64,000 nucleotides of DNA from JADKIH01 sp031427625 (GTDB lineage: Bacteria > Bacteroidota > Bacteroidia > AKYH767-A > 2013-40CM-41-45): assembly GCA_031427625.1 (NCBI GenBank), contig JANPNV010000012.1, positions 1 to 64,000 of the forward strand, given 5' to 3'. Below the pieces are notes generated by a model. That model did no database searches. It saw only the letters and a list, made by a program, of their open reading frames with translations, and was not told the origin of the DNA. The position numbers and the translations under genes were made by a program. Shown here piece after piece: positions 53,754 through 63,350 of the stretch. Numbering within the stretch: position 1 is the first letter of the stretch; each line of letters begins with the position of its first letter.

Positions 53754-54776
53754 TTATGGTATTAGAAACTTAAACCTCGATATATTTTTTAATGCAATGC
53801 CGGTTCCACGAACAACTGCGCGAAGCGGATCTTCAGCAACGTGCACTGGTAATTTTGTCTTCAGAGCAATTCTTTGATCAAGTCCACGTAACAATGCACC
53901 ACCCCCTGTCAGGTAAATTCCTGTACGGTAAATATCAGCGGATAATTCCGGTGGCGTCATCTCCAGTGCTTTGAGGATGGCTTCCTCTACTTTTGAAATG
54001 GACTTATCAAGTGCATGTGCTATTTCTGAATAACTCACCGTTATTTCCTTCGGAATTCCAGTCATAAGATCTCTGCCATGGACTGCAAAATCGGGCGGTG
54101 GATTTTCTAATTCGGGAAGCGCAGAGCCTACTTCAATTTTAATCCTCTCTGCTGAACGCTCACCAATTAAAATATTATGCTGACGCCTCATATAATCCCA
54201 TATGTCATTCGTAAATCCGTCGCCGGCTACACGAATAGATTGATCACAAACAATTCCACCGAGTGCTATTACAGCAATCTCGCTCGTTCCCCCGCCAATG
54301 TCAATGATCATATTTCCCATCGGCTCTTCAACATCAATTCCTATTCCGATTGCTGCTGCCATCGGTTCATGAATCAAATAAACTTCTTTTGCTCCTGCAT
54401 GCTCAGCAGAATCCCTTACAGCACGTTTCTCTACCTCTGTAATTCCGGAAGGAATACAGATAACCATCCTAAGCGATGGCGTAAATAAACTGCCCTTCGG
54501 AGTCAGCATCTTTATCATTCCCCGAATCATATGCTCGGCTGCATCGAAGTCGGCTATTACTCCATCTTTCAGTGGACGCACTGTCTTAATATTTTCATGC
54601 GTCTTACCATGCATCATCATGGCTTGCTTGCCTACTGCAATTACCTTCCCGGTTGTACGGTCGATGGCAACAATAGACGGCTCATCCACAACAACTTTGT
54701 CATTATGAATTATCAGTGTGTTTGCAGTACCGAGATCGATAGCAATTTCCTGAGTTAAAAAATCAAAGAATCCCAT
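53754..54776 (-). CDS. mreB: rod-shape actin homologue MreB
   Basis: A 340-aa bacterial actin that directs lateral wall synthesis. It shows phosphate-1 IAIDLGTANTLI, phosphate-2 MIIDIGGGTSEIAVIALGG, and the adenosine motif ITGGGALLRGLDQ (here LTGGGALLRG). The membrane-proximal N-terminus MGFFDFLTQ is typical. Heads the mre operon on the minus strand and lies between purH and mreC. The hairpin after it may set its expression apart from mreCD. Confidence 0.96.
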   Translation of the reverse strand: MGFFDFLTQEIAIDLGTANTLIIHNDKVVVDEPSIVAIDRTTGKVIAVGKQAMMMHGKTHENIKTVRPLKDGVIADFDAAEHMIRGMIKMLTPKGSLFTPSLRMVICIPSGITEVEKRAVRDSAEHAGAKEVYLIHEPMAAAIGIGIDVEEPMGNMIIDIGGGTSEIAVIALGGIVCDQSIRVAGDGFTNDIWDYMRRQHNILIGERSAERIKIEVGSALPELENPPPDFAVHGRDLMTGIPKEITVSYSEIAHALDKSISKVEEAILKALEMTPPELSADIYRTGIYLTGGGALLRGLDQRIALKTKLPVHVAEDPLRAVVRGTGIALKNISRFKFLIP

Positions 54777-54973
54777 GTAGCAATTAGATATTTAGGGGAA
54801 TAACGATTACTCTATACGCAAAAACAGTGTAGATAGTTTTAATTCGCATAGCTAAGAGACTGACTTATTATATTGAATATTATACTGGATACTAACCTAT
54901 TATGATTTCGATTCGATTCTACTGACAATTTCTTCAAAAGATATCCTGAAATCCTCTGCATTCATCGGAGTTT

Positions 54974-56503
54974 TTAATGTTTGAAATGCCTGTAACCCGT
55001 CATAACCATTACCAGATGATGGCAATTGCAATAATCAATGGACTCCTGATCTTTCACTGAACCTCCCGGTTGAATTATTGCTTTTATTCCTGCATTTCCG
55101 GCAATTTCAACACAATCCGGAAAAGGGAAAAATGCATCACTTGCCATAGCCGCACCATTTATGTCGAAGCCAAAATTATTTGCCTTGCTAATTGCTTGGT
55201 TCAAAGCATCAACTCGGGAAGTTTGACCTGTTCCACTACCAAGAAGCTGCTTGTTTCTGGCGATAACAATGGTATTTGACTTCAGATGTTTTACAATCTT
55301 GTTGGCAAATTCGAGATCTGCATATTGTTCGATTGTCGGTTCAGCAAGAGTGGCCGTTTTCATATCAGTTGCAATCTCTGTATGGCTATCACGATCTTGT
55401 TCCGCTACGCCATTCAGGACTGTCCTATATTGACGCAATGGAAGTTCTGTCTTTTTAAGAACGAGTAAGATGCGGTTTTTTTTCTGTTTAAGGATCGATA
55501 ATGCTTCATCATCGAATGATGGAGCAATTAATACTTCAAAGAATATTTTATTAATCTCTGCTGCTACTGCCGCATTTAAGTTTTGGTTTAAACATATGAC
55601 GCCGCCAAAGGCAGAAACCGGGTCACCTGCCAGCGCTTTTGACCAGGCATTGAGCACATCATCCGATGAAGCCAAACCACAGGCATTATTATGCTTTGTG
55701 ATAACGACGGTTGGCTCGTTAAATTCTGTAATCAAGCCGACTGCTGCATCAATATCTAAAAGATTATTGAAAGAAATTTCCTTTCCATGAAGCTGGTCGA
55801 ACATCGTGTTTAAGTCGCCAAAAAATTCTGCCTTTTGATGTGGATTTTCTCCATAACGAAGGCTTCTTGACTCAAGTATACTTTTTTTAAACGCAGGTAT
55901 TTTTTCGGTTTTATTAAAATAATTAAAAATCGCAGTATCATAATGCGAAGAAATATTAAATGCATTTGCAGCCATTAACCTCCGATCAGAGATTGACGTA
56001 TATCCCTTTTTTTCATCCAGAATATGACAGAGGAAATCATACTGATTCCGCGATGGGATTATCAATACATCGTTAAAATTTTTTGCTGCCGCCCTAATCA
56101 ATGAAATTCCACCAATATCAATTTTTTCGATGATATCTTCGGATGATGCTACCGTTGAAACGGTGGACTCAAACGGATAAAGATCTACGATAACAAGGTC
56201 AATGTCAGGAATACTATGCTCTTCCATTTCCGAACGATCTTCGTTATTATTTCTGCGACCTAAAATTCCTCCAAAAATTCTTGGATGAAGTGTTTTTACC
56301 CGACCGCCAAGGATTGATGGGAAATCGGTAACGCTCTCTACTGCAGTAACAGGAATTTTCATGGCCTCAATAAACTCCTGAGTACCGCCTGTAGCATACA
56401 ACTTAACATCAAGCTTGTTCAGCAATCTGACAATAACATCAAGTTTATCTTTATGATATACAGATATCAGCGCACTACGAATTTTTTTATCGGTTATCAT
56501 CAT
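54974..56503 (-). CDS. purH: bifunctional AICAR transformylase/IMP cyclohydrolase
   Basis: A 509-aa enzyme for the last two steps of IMP synthesis. The N-terminal IMP cyclohydrolase domain (about 1-195) has ALISVYHKDKLD, ATGGTQEF and GGRVKTLHPRI. The C-terminal AICAR transformylase domain has LRYGENPHQ, the catalytic-type KHNNACGLA and the ending DAFFPFPDCVE...AGIKAIIQPGGSVKDQESI. Full length for the family. Upstream of mreB as in other Bacteroidota. Confidence 0.96.
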   Translation of the reverse strand: MMITDKKIRSALISVYHKDKLDVIVRLLNKLDVKLYATGGTQEFIEAMKIPVTAVESVTDFPSILGGRVKTLHPRIFGGILGRRNNNEDRSEMEEHSIPDIDLVIVDLYPFESTVSTVASSEDIIEKIDIGGISLIRAAAKNFNDVLIIPSRNQYDFLCHILDEKKGYTSISDRRLMAANAFNISSHYDTAIFNYFNKTEKIPAFKKSILESRSLRYGENPHQKAEFFGDLNTMFDQLHGKEISFNNLLDIDAAVGLITEFNEPTVVITKHNNACGLASSDDVLNAWSKALAGDPVSAFGGVICLNQNLNAAVAAEINKIFFEVLIAPSFDDEALSILKQKKNRILLVLKKTELPLRQYRTVLNGVAEQDRDSHTEIATDMKTATLAEPTIEQYADLEFANKIVKHLKSNTIVIARNKQLLGSGTGQTSRVDALNQAISKANNFGFDINGAAMASDAFFPFPDCVEIAGNAGIKAIIQPGGSVKDQESIDYCNCHHLVMVMTGYRHFKH

Positions 56504-56687
56504 GAATGAGGGCGCAATTTTAGGGAAATAAGAGGCCCATTATACGATGAAGTGAAAATTTCTTGCCCTAAAAAACAGATTTATTTATCCGCGATAAATG
56601 TAATTTTCAGTGGTGTAAAAAACATGCAGAAAGAGCCTTCTGATGCTACTGTTTCTTATTCACTTTTCAATAGTACATTTGCATTCC

Positions 56688-57956
56688 ATGAATTCATCAT
56701 TCTCACTTTTTTTACGACTATTCAGCGAGAGTTTTCTGTTCGCATTTCAAGCCTTGCGCGTAAATAAACTACGCACCTTTTTGTCGCTGCTTGGAATTAC
56801 CATTGGAATATTCGCAATCATTTCTGTTTTTACTGTTACTGATTCTCTCGAACGGAAAATCCGCAGTGACGTATCCTCATTAGGCAACAATGTGATTTAT
56901 GTTCAGAAATGGCCATGGGTTCCTGAAGGCGGCGGTGATTATCCCTGGTGGAAATATATGAACCGGCCTGTACCCGGAATTAAGGAAATGAATGAGCTGG
57001 ACAAGAAAAGTTCTACTGCCTCTGCAATGGCTTATGTAGCGGATATTGGTTCTCAGACGCTCAAGCATAAAAGCAGTTCAGTTGAGAATTGCAATATTAT
57101 CTGCGCCTCTCACAAATATGACGAAGTCAAAAATTTTGATATCTCCGAGGGACGGTATTTTACAGAAAGCGAATCGAATTCAGGAAAGCCAGTAGCACTG
57201 ATCGGAGATGACATTAAAGGCGCTCTTTTCCCAAAAGGCAACGCTATTGGTAACGAGTTGGTAGTAAGAGGTTACAAACTCACCATCATAGGGACAATTG
57301 AGAAACAGGGAAGCAGCTTAATCGACAATTCCCTTGATAATGTCGTAATCATTCCGATAAATTTTGCACGAAGTATCATTAACCTGCGCTCAAATGATAT
57401 CGATCCGTTTATTATGGTGAAAGCCCGGGAAGGTATCGCTACAACTGAAATAAAGGATGAACTCCGCGGCGCAATGAGATCGGTGAGAAAGCTAAAGCCC
57501 CTTGAATCTGAAGATTTTGCCCTGAATGAAACAAGCTTACTATCCAATGGACTGGAACAATTATTCAGCACATTAAATATTGCAGGCTGGATTATCGGAA
57601 TATTCGCCATTCTCGTTGGCGGATTCGGAATTGCCAACATCATGTTCGTTTCGGTAAAAGAACGAACGAATGTAATCGGAATACAAAAATCTCTCGGATC
57701 AAAAAATTACTTTATTCTCCTTCAGTTTCTCATTGAAGCTGTTGTCTTATGTATCATTGGTGGATGCATCGGACTTCTGCTTGTACTTTTGCTTTCAATC
57801 GCTGCCACAAATGCCACGGGCTTCGACCTCACACTTACAACCGGTAATATTGTTATGGGAATTTTTATTTCTGCAATTATCGGAATCATCAGCGGATACA
57901 TCCCTGCATACCAGGCATCACAAATGAATCCGGTTGACGCAATTCGTGCCGTCTGA
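56688..57956 (+). CDS. MacB/FtsX-type ABC transporter permease
   Basis: A permease of about 422 aa with one N-terminal helix (LSLLGITIGIFAIISVFTVTDSLERKI), a MacB_PCD periplasmic core (about 55-250) and three C-terminal helices of the FtsX domain (WIIGIFAILVGGFGIANIMFVSVKERTNVIGIQKSLGSK...). Such permeases pair with a separate ATPase in lipoprotein, peptide or antibiotic efflux; none is adjacent. The start is set at ATG 56688 (MNSSFSLF); the longer frame from 56643 adds a hydrophobic segment that the family lacks. It opens a + strand pair with the lipoprotein gene 82 bp on. Confidence 0.88.
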   Translation: MNSSFSLFLRLFSESFLFAFQALRVNKLRTFLSLLGITIGIFAIISVFTVTDSLERKIRSDVSSLGNNVIYVQKWPWVPEGGGDYPWWKYMNRPVPGIKEMNELDKKSSTASAMAYVADIGSQTLKHKSSSVENCNIICASHKYDEVKNFDISEGRYFTESESNSGKPVALIGDDIKGALFPKGNAIGNELVVRGYKLTIIGTIEKQGSSLIDNSLDNVVIIPINFARSIINLRSNDIDPFIMVKAREGIATTEIKDELRGAMRSVRKLKPLESEDFALNETSLLSNGLEQLFSTLNIAGWIIGIFAILVGGFGIANIMFVSVKERTNVIGIQKSLGSKNYFILLQFLIEAVVLCIIGGCIGLLLVLLLSIAATNATGFDLTLTTGNIVMGIFISAIIGIISGYIPAYQASQMNPVDAIRAV

Positions 57957-58008
57957 AAAATGTATCGGATGAACGTAATTTAAACCTCGCTGCGACCTTT
58001 TTTTTTAA

Positions 58009-58016
58009 TAAGTTTG
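58009..58016 (+). promoter_or_regulatory. -7 promoter element (TAAGTTTG) before the lipoprotein gene
   Basis: Exact TAnnTTTG match, 22 bases before ATG 58039. No clear -33 TTG at the expected distance. Confidence 0.55.
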
Positions 58017-58038
58017 CTGACAAACAATCCAGACATAA

Positions 58039-59964
58039 ATGAGGTCAAAAGAAAAAAGGATCGTCACCATTTTTATTTTTTCTACAATACTGGGTTCTCT
58101 TTTTTTTTCCGGTTGCGGTTCCGATAAAGCCGGAGACGAAATCGGCATGGTGAAACCAAATAATTACCCTGATATATACGATGTCAGAAGAAATGAAATT
58201 TTTCTCGCCCCAGGTGTTACTGGTCCTGAAGATAAATCTGCTCTTGCAGGAAAAATTTCTACATCCTGGACACGCTACTACTCCAGTTCTTCTAATCGAT
58301 TAGCAATACTATTAACCGATACAACTGCAAGTTGGTTGGGCATCGCCCATGGATTAAAAACCATGGGAATACCATTCATGATTACAACCGATTACCGAAA
58401 AGCGATCGAACATAAAGTGGTCATTGTATATCCAGTAATATCGGGAGCAATATTATCGCCAGAAGCTTTGCAGGCTCTTGCTGCTTTTCCACGCAACGGA
58501 GGAACATTAATTGGCACTCAGGTTCTTGGCGGCCTCAACGAAATTTTTGGATTCTCAGAACCTGTGCCAAGTAAACAGCGCTTCGAAATAATTATCCCAA
58601 TAGATTCGAATTCTGTTATCGCCGGCGAATTTACTGATTCAAAAGAAACAGAAATTTCAATCGGAAATAAAGAAAGATTTAAGGAAACTATCGGAACATA
58701 TAGTTATTCAAAACCGCAGTATGCTCCCGTTGCTACCTATGAAGATAAATCAGCCGCCATCGTCATGAAGCCTTATGAAAATGGTGTCGCCTATGCTTTC
58801 GGTTTTGATATCGGTTTCCTTATTCTAAAAGGTCATAACATAAGACATCAGGGTTTTAACCGATCTAAGTTTAACAGTTTCGAACCAACGATTGATGTGT
58901 TATTACGACTATTGAAAAATATTTACCTTGAAGGAGATAGAGATGCTTCCTATATTTCAACTGTTCCATATAATAGAAATCTGTCTGTTTGTATTACTCA
59001 CAATATTAATTTCGAAAAAGCACTCGATCACGCTGTTCTTTTTGCAAAAGAAGAACAGAAAATAAATATTCATTCTACATACTTCGTCCAGACAAAATAC
59101 ATTCGTGACAGTCATACCAGAATTTTCAATGGGCTCGATGATTTCGAAAAGCTCCAAAAGATATCTCAGGCAGGTATGGATATTCAGAGTAATTCAGTTT
59201 CCGGCTCACCTCTTTTCGATGAATTCGAGCAAGGTACAGGCGAAGAAATTTATCCAAATTACAAACCATACGTAATGGCCTGGGAAAAAACTTATCATGG
59301 AACCATCTTCGGTGAAATGAGAGTAAGCCGGTTCCTGATAGACCGGTTCGTACCCGGGAATTCTACTGTGGCATTTCGATCAACATATATGTACACCCCT
59401 TTTACATATCCGCAAAGTCTTCTTGCATGTGGATACAGGTTCAGCTCCTCCGTACCAGCCAATGCCGCACTAACACATTTCCCGTTTCAACTTAATTACA
59501 ACAGAGAATATGATTCAGAAGTACAGGCATTTGAATTTCCTGTAACCGATGATGATGAAATACCTCCATTTAATCTTGAGCGCGCGAACAGTGCAATTGC
59601 CCTTGCAAAAAAAATAGCACGATATGGCGGATGTTTCATTGGTCAGGTACATCCTAATTCAACCGGACTTGCTGTCGAGAAAAAATTTGTTGAGGCAGTA
59701 AAAGATTTCGCATGGTTTGGCACTCTAAAAGATTTCGGTTTGTGGTGGGCAGCACGGAATGAAGTTACACTCGATGTTCATCATTCAGAATCCGGAAGAG
59801 TTGTTATTGTCACAGTGCCTAAACGGATGGAAGGACTTGCAATCATGTTACCGGTACGATCAACACCTTTGTATGTTGAAGGCGGCGGAAAATATTCTGT
59901 CGACGGGAAACTTATTATTTTCGAACTGGCAGAAGGAGTAATTAAAATTACACTGAATAATTAA
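58039..59964 (+). CDS. lipoprotein with GATase1-like and degenerate polysaccharide-deacetylase-like domains
   Basis: A 641-aa exported protein with a lipoprotein signal (lipobox FSGC at about residues 23-26). Residues about 70-300 look like a GATase1-like alpha/beta domain (AILLTDTTASWLGIAHGLKTMGIPF; VVIVYPVISGAILSPEALQAL). From about 310 to 560 the layout matches a NodB polysaccharide deacetylase barrel, but its metal site is lost: the usual THD-x-D motif reads THNIN (320-324), and the second-motif His residues are replaced (NSVSG at 385-389). A late GQVHPNSTG segment keeps one His. The C-terminal ~75 residues form a small beta domain. It is therefore probably a non-catalytic carbohydrate-binding or regulatory relative. 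The fold assignment is inference. It converges with mfd after 7 bases. Confidence 0.65.
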   Translation: MRSKEKRIVTIFIFSTILGSLFFSGCGSDKAGDEIGMVKPNNYPDIYDVRRNEIFLAPGVTGPEDKSALAGKISTSWTRYYSSSSNRLAILLTDTTASWLGIAHGLKTMGIPFMITTDYRKAIEHKVVIVYPVISGAILSPEALQALAAFPRNGGTLIGTQVLGGLNEIFGFSEPVPSKQRFEIIIPIDSNSVIAGEFTDSKETEISIGNKERFKETIGTYSYSKPQYAPVATYEDKSAAIVMKPYENGVAYAFGFDIGFLILKGHNIRHQGFNRSKFNSFEPTIDVLLRLLKNIYLEGDRDASYISTVPYNRNLSVCITHNINFEKALDHAVLFAKEEQKINIHSTYFVQTKYIRDSHTRIFNGLDDFEKLQKISQAGMDIQSNSVSGSPLFDEFEQGTGEEIYPNYKPYVMAWEKTYHGTIFGEMRVSRFLIDRFVPGNSTVAFRSTYMYTPFTYPQSLLACGYRFSSSVPANAALTHFPFQLNYNREYDSEVQAFEFPVTDDDEIPPFNLERANSAIALAKKIARYGGCFIGQVHPNSTGLAVEKKFVEAVKDFAWFGTLKDFGLWWAARNEVTLDVHHSESGRVVIVTVPKRMEGLAIMLPVRSTPLYVEGGGKYSVDGKLIIFELAEGVIKITLNN

Positions 59965-59971
59965 GTCAGCC

Positions 59972-62900
59972 TTAAACCAATTTTCCAAAATCTATCAGCT
60001 GAACCAGTGCCTCATTCGCATCTTCAACGGAATCTATATCTCTTAATGTCAATGAAAGTTTTGCCTTGTCTTCCTTCAGGCGAACTTTATGTGAATTCTT
60101 CTGAACATATTTCAGCACGGTTGAAAAAACTTCTGACTGGTAAAAATGCGATGTCTGATTACTTACAAAGTATCCGATAAATCTTTTATTCTTCAAAAGT
60201 ATTTTTTCAAAGCCCAACTTCTCTGCCAGCCAACGAAGTCGTATTGTAGCCAATAGCTCTATTGCCGGACGAGGTAACGGACCAAAACGGTCACGAAGAT
60301 GATTCTCAAACTCCTTAAGCTTTTCTTCTGTACTAATATTATCCAGTTCCTTGTACAACAATAATCGTTCAGATACGCTGTTAACAAAATCGGAGGGCAA
60401 TAATATTTCGAGATCTGTATCGATCTGACAATCGCTTACGAACTTTTTCTCTTCACGTTCCTGAATAAATAATCCTGCAAATTCTGTCTCCTTAAGTTCA
60501 GTAATCGCTTCATCTAAAATCTTATGGTACATCTCAAAACCGATCTCAGAAATAAAACCGCTTTGTTCTCCCCCAAGTAAATTACCTGCTCCACGAATGT
60601 CGAGGTCACGCATAGACACATTAAAACCAGAACCCAGATCCGAAAATTCTTCGATCGCTTTCAATCGCTGTTTAGCTTCATTAGTCAATACCGAAAACGG
60701 CGGAGAAAGTAAATAGCAATATGCTTTTTTATTTGAACGCCCAACTCTTCCTCTCATCTGGTGCAAATCACTTAGTCCGAAATTCTGCGCCTGATTTATG
60801 ATAATCGTATTTGCATTGGGAATATCAATTCCTGATTCAATAATCGTCGTCGAAATTAATACGTCACTTTCGCCTTCGATAAAAGTCATCAGTGTTTCTT
60901 CAAGTTTATCGCCATCCATCTGTCCGTGTGCTACGGCAATTCTTACATGAGGACAAAGTCTTGTAATAAGAGCAGAAATATCATGAATGTCCTGTACACG
61001 GTTATGAACAAAAAACACCTGTCCACTTCTTGCCACTTCATAGTTAATAGCTTCGCGAATAAATTTTTCGTTAAACTCCAGTATTTCCGTTGTTACAGGA
61101 TAACGGTTGGGCGGAGGCGTGTTAATTATACTCAGGTCGCGCGCTCCCATCAGTGAAAACTGAAGCGTACGTGGTATCGGTGTTGCTGTAAGTGTAAGCG
61201 TATCCACATTAACCTTGATGGCTTTAAGTTTTTCCTTCGCAGCCACACCAAATTTCTGTTCTTCATCAATGACCATCAAGCCGATGTTACTAAACTTTAC
61301 ATCTTTTCCTAACAATCTGTGAGTTCCGATAATGATGTCGATTTTCCCATCAGCAAGTTCCTGAAGTGTTTCCTTCTGGCGTGCAGCCGACTTAAATCTG
61401 TTTATATAATCAACACGGCATGGAAAATCTTTTAGCCTGTCACGAAATGTATTGTAATGCTGAAGTGCTAATATTGTTGTTGGAACGAGGATTGCCACTT
61501 GCTTACTATCAGCTACAGCTTTAAATGCAGCACGAACTGCAATTTCTGTTTTTCCGAAACCAACATCACCGCAGATTAATCTATCCATCGGATATTCCTT
61601 TTCCATATCACGCTTCACGTCAAGTGTCGATTTTACCTGATCAGGAGTATCTTCGTAAATAAAACTTGCTTCAAGTTCATTCTGCAAATATGAATCAGGA
61701 CTAAATGCAAAACCTTTTGCTGCCCTTCGCTTTGCATACAGCTGAATAAGATCCTTTGCAATATCCTTAACTCTCTTCTTCGTTTTTTGCTTCAGCGTTG
61801 CCCATGCACCTGAACCAAGCTTGTGAAGTGTGGGCACTGTTCCTTCTTTGCCTGAGTACTTTGCAATGCGATGCAGTGAATGTATACTCACATAAAGAAT
61901 ATCATTGTCTTTGTAGATTAACCGAACTGCCTCTTGTGGTTTTTCATTCACCATGATTGCTTCCAGGCCTGCAAATCTTCCTACACCATGATCAATGTGC
62001 GTTACATAATCCCCTGGCTTTAGCGATGATAGTTCTTTCATCGTAAGCGCTTCGCTCCTGTTTTGTTTTTTCTTCAGGCGAAATCTGTGATACCTGTCAA
62101 AAATCTGATGATCTGTATAACATGCCAGTTTCAGTCCATGATCAATGAATCCTTCATGCAGGCTAAGCAAAAGCGAAGTGAACTCTACTTTGTTTTCGAT
62201 AGCATGTTTTTTCTCCAGGTCTTCAAATATTGAATAAAGCCTTTCAATCTGTCTTGCAGTATCTGCGAAGATGATATTCTTAATTTTGTTCTTTTCGTTC
62301 TGCTGAAGATTTGTAATCAGCAAAGGGAAATTTTTGTTGAATGAAGGCTGAGGTGAGAATGAAAAAGAAACATCGAAATTTGTTTTCAAAAAAATTCTTT
62401 TCCCGAATTCTACTACTGTTTTATCCTTTATTTTATTCTCTATTTCCTTTGCATCGTCATAAAACTTTTCCAGTTCTTCAATCGAAATATTATTTTCTTC
62501 TGAGATCCTTTTAAGATCAGGAAAAGCTAAAACAGACTGTAGATCTGATGTCCAGATTGTACTATTTACCGGAATAAAATCCAGAAATGCAGAACGCTCA
62601 TCCTCCATCAGCTTTTTCTGGATGTTCGGCATTATCGCAATATGATTCATTGCCTGTACAGAAAGCTGAGTATTGGGATCAAATGTGCGTATGCTTTCAA
62701 CATCATCACCAAAAAATTCAATCCTGTATGGCAGTTCGTTTGCAAAGGAATAAATATCTACTATTCCTCCACGAATAGAAAACTCTCCAGCCTGCTGTAC
62801 AAAGTCGACATTCTCGAATTCATGATGAAGAAGAAATTCGTTGATGAAGGAAACCGAAACACTCTCACCAACCCGCATGGCAATAGAATTTAGTTCGAGA

Positions 62901-63310
62901 TTTTTTCGGGTGACTACTTTTTCGGCAATGGCTTCAGGATAAGAAATCACCAGTGTCCGGCTGTTTCTGTTAAGACGGCTAAGCACTTCAGCACGCATCA
63001 GAATATTCGAATTATCGGGCTCGTCGGTCTGAAATGGTTTTTTATAGGATGCCGGAAAAAAAAGTGCCTGTCCTTCTCCAAGCAGGTTTTCAATATCGTT
63101 TAAAAAATAGGCCGCATCTTCGGCATCATTTAGTATAACTATATGCGATTGTGGTAATGTGGCTGACACTGCAGCCATAATCAATGGCTTCGACGAACCC
63201 ACAAGACCGGTTAGATGAAGATACACTGGTTCAGGCTCATTCAGCTTTGAACGAATAGAAATTACTTCTGGCCGGGATTCGTAGAGTCCAAGCAATTGAT
63301 GACGATCCAT
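59972..63310 (-). CDS. mfd: transcription-repair coupling factor Mfd
   Basis: A 1112-aa ATP-dependent translocase that removes RNA polymerase stalled at DNA lesions and recruits UvrA. The N-terminal UvrB-like module (about 1-330) with AGEFSIRGGIVDIYSFANELPYRIEFFGDDVESIRTFD is followed by the CarD-like RNA polymerase interaction domain (LKPGDYVTHIDHGVGRFAGLE). The helicase module has the Walker A GDVGFGKTE, the DEEQ box VIDEEQKFGV, TATPIPRTLQFS and a RGRVGRSNKKAYCYLL motif VI. A TRCF C-terminal domain ends it. Length is normal. ATG at 63310. It lies 40 bp downstream of fbp on the same strand. Confidence 0.97.
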   Translation of the reverse strand: MDRHQLLGLYESRPEVISIRSKLNEPEPVYLHLTGLVGSSKPLIMAAVSATLPQSHIVILNDAEDAAYFLNDIENLLGEGQALFFPASYKKPFQTDEPDNSNILMRAEVLSRLNRNSRTLVISYPEAIAEKVVTRKNLELNSIAMRVGESVSVSFINEFLLHHEFENVDFVQQAGEFSIRGGIVDIYSFANELPYRIEFFGDDVESIRTFDPNTQLSVQAMNHIAIMPNIQKKLMEDERSAFLDFIPVNSTIWTSDLQSVLAFPDLKRISEENNISIEELEKFYDDAKEIENKIKDKTVVEFGKRIFLKTNFDVSFSFSPQPSFNKNFPLLITNLQQNEKNKIKNIIFADTARQIERLYSIFEDLEKKHAIENKVEFTSLLLSLHEGFIDHGLKLACYTDHQIFDRYHRFRLKKKQNRSEALTMKELSSLKPGDYVTHIDHGVGRFAGLEAIMVNEKPQEAVRLIYKDNDILYVSIHSLHRIAKYSGKEGTVPTLHKLGSGAWATLKQKTKKRVKDIAKDLIQLYAKRRAAKGFAFSPDSYLQNELEASFIYEDTPDQVKSTLDVKRDMEKEYPMDRLICGDVGFGKTEIAVRAAFKAVADSKQVAILVPTTILALQHYNTFRDRLKDFPCRVDYINRFKSAARQKETLQELADGKIDIIIGTHRLLGKDVKFSNIGLMVIDEEQKFGVAAKEKLKAIKVNVDTLTLTATPIPRTLQFSLMGARDLSIINTPPPNRYPVTTEILEFNEKFIREAINYEVARSGQVFFVHNRVQDIHDISALITRLCPHVRIAVAHGQMDGDKLEETLMTFIEGESDVLISTTIIESGIDIPNANTIIINQAQNFGLSDLHQMRGRVGRSNKKAYCYLLSPPFSVLTNEAKQRLKAIEEFSDLGSGFNVSMRDLDIRGAGNLLGGEQSGFISEIGFEMYHKILDEAITELKETEFAGLFIQEREEKKFVSDCQIDTDLEILLPSDFVNSVSERLLLYKELDNISTEEKLKEFENHLRDRFGPLPRPAIELLATIRLRWLAEKLGFEKILLKNKRFIGYFVSNQTSHFYQSEVFSTVLKYVQKNSHKVRLKEDKAKLSLTLRDIDSVEDANEALVQLIDFGKLV

Positions 63311-63350
63311 AAATAATAATCAGCTAATTGCTAATTCAAAAATCAGCTGT

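Noticed and set aside
54900..54965. 21-residue open frame on the minus strand after purH
   Set aside because: It has an ATG and stop but no recognisable similarity and is within chance expectation for this spacer.
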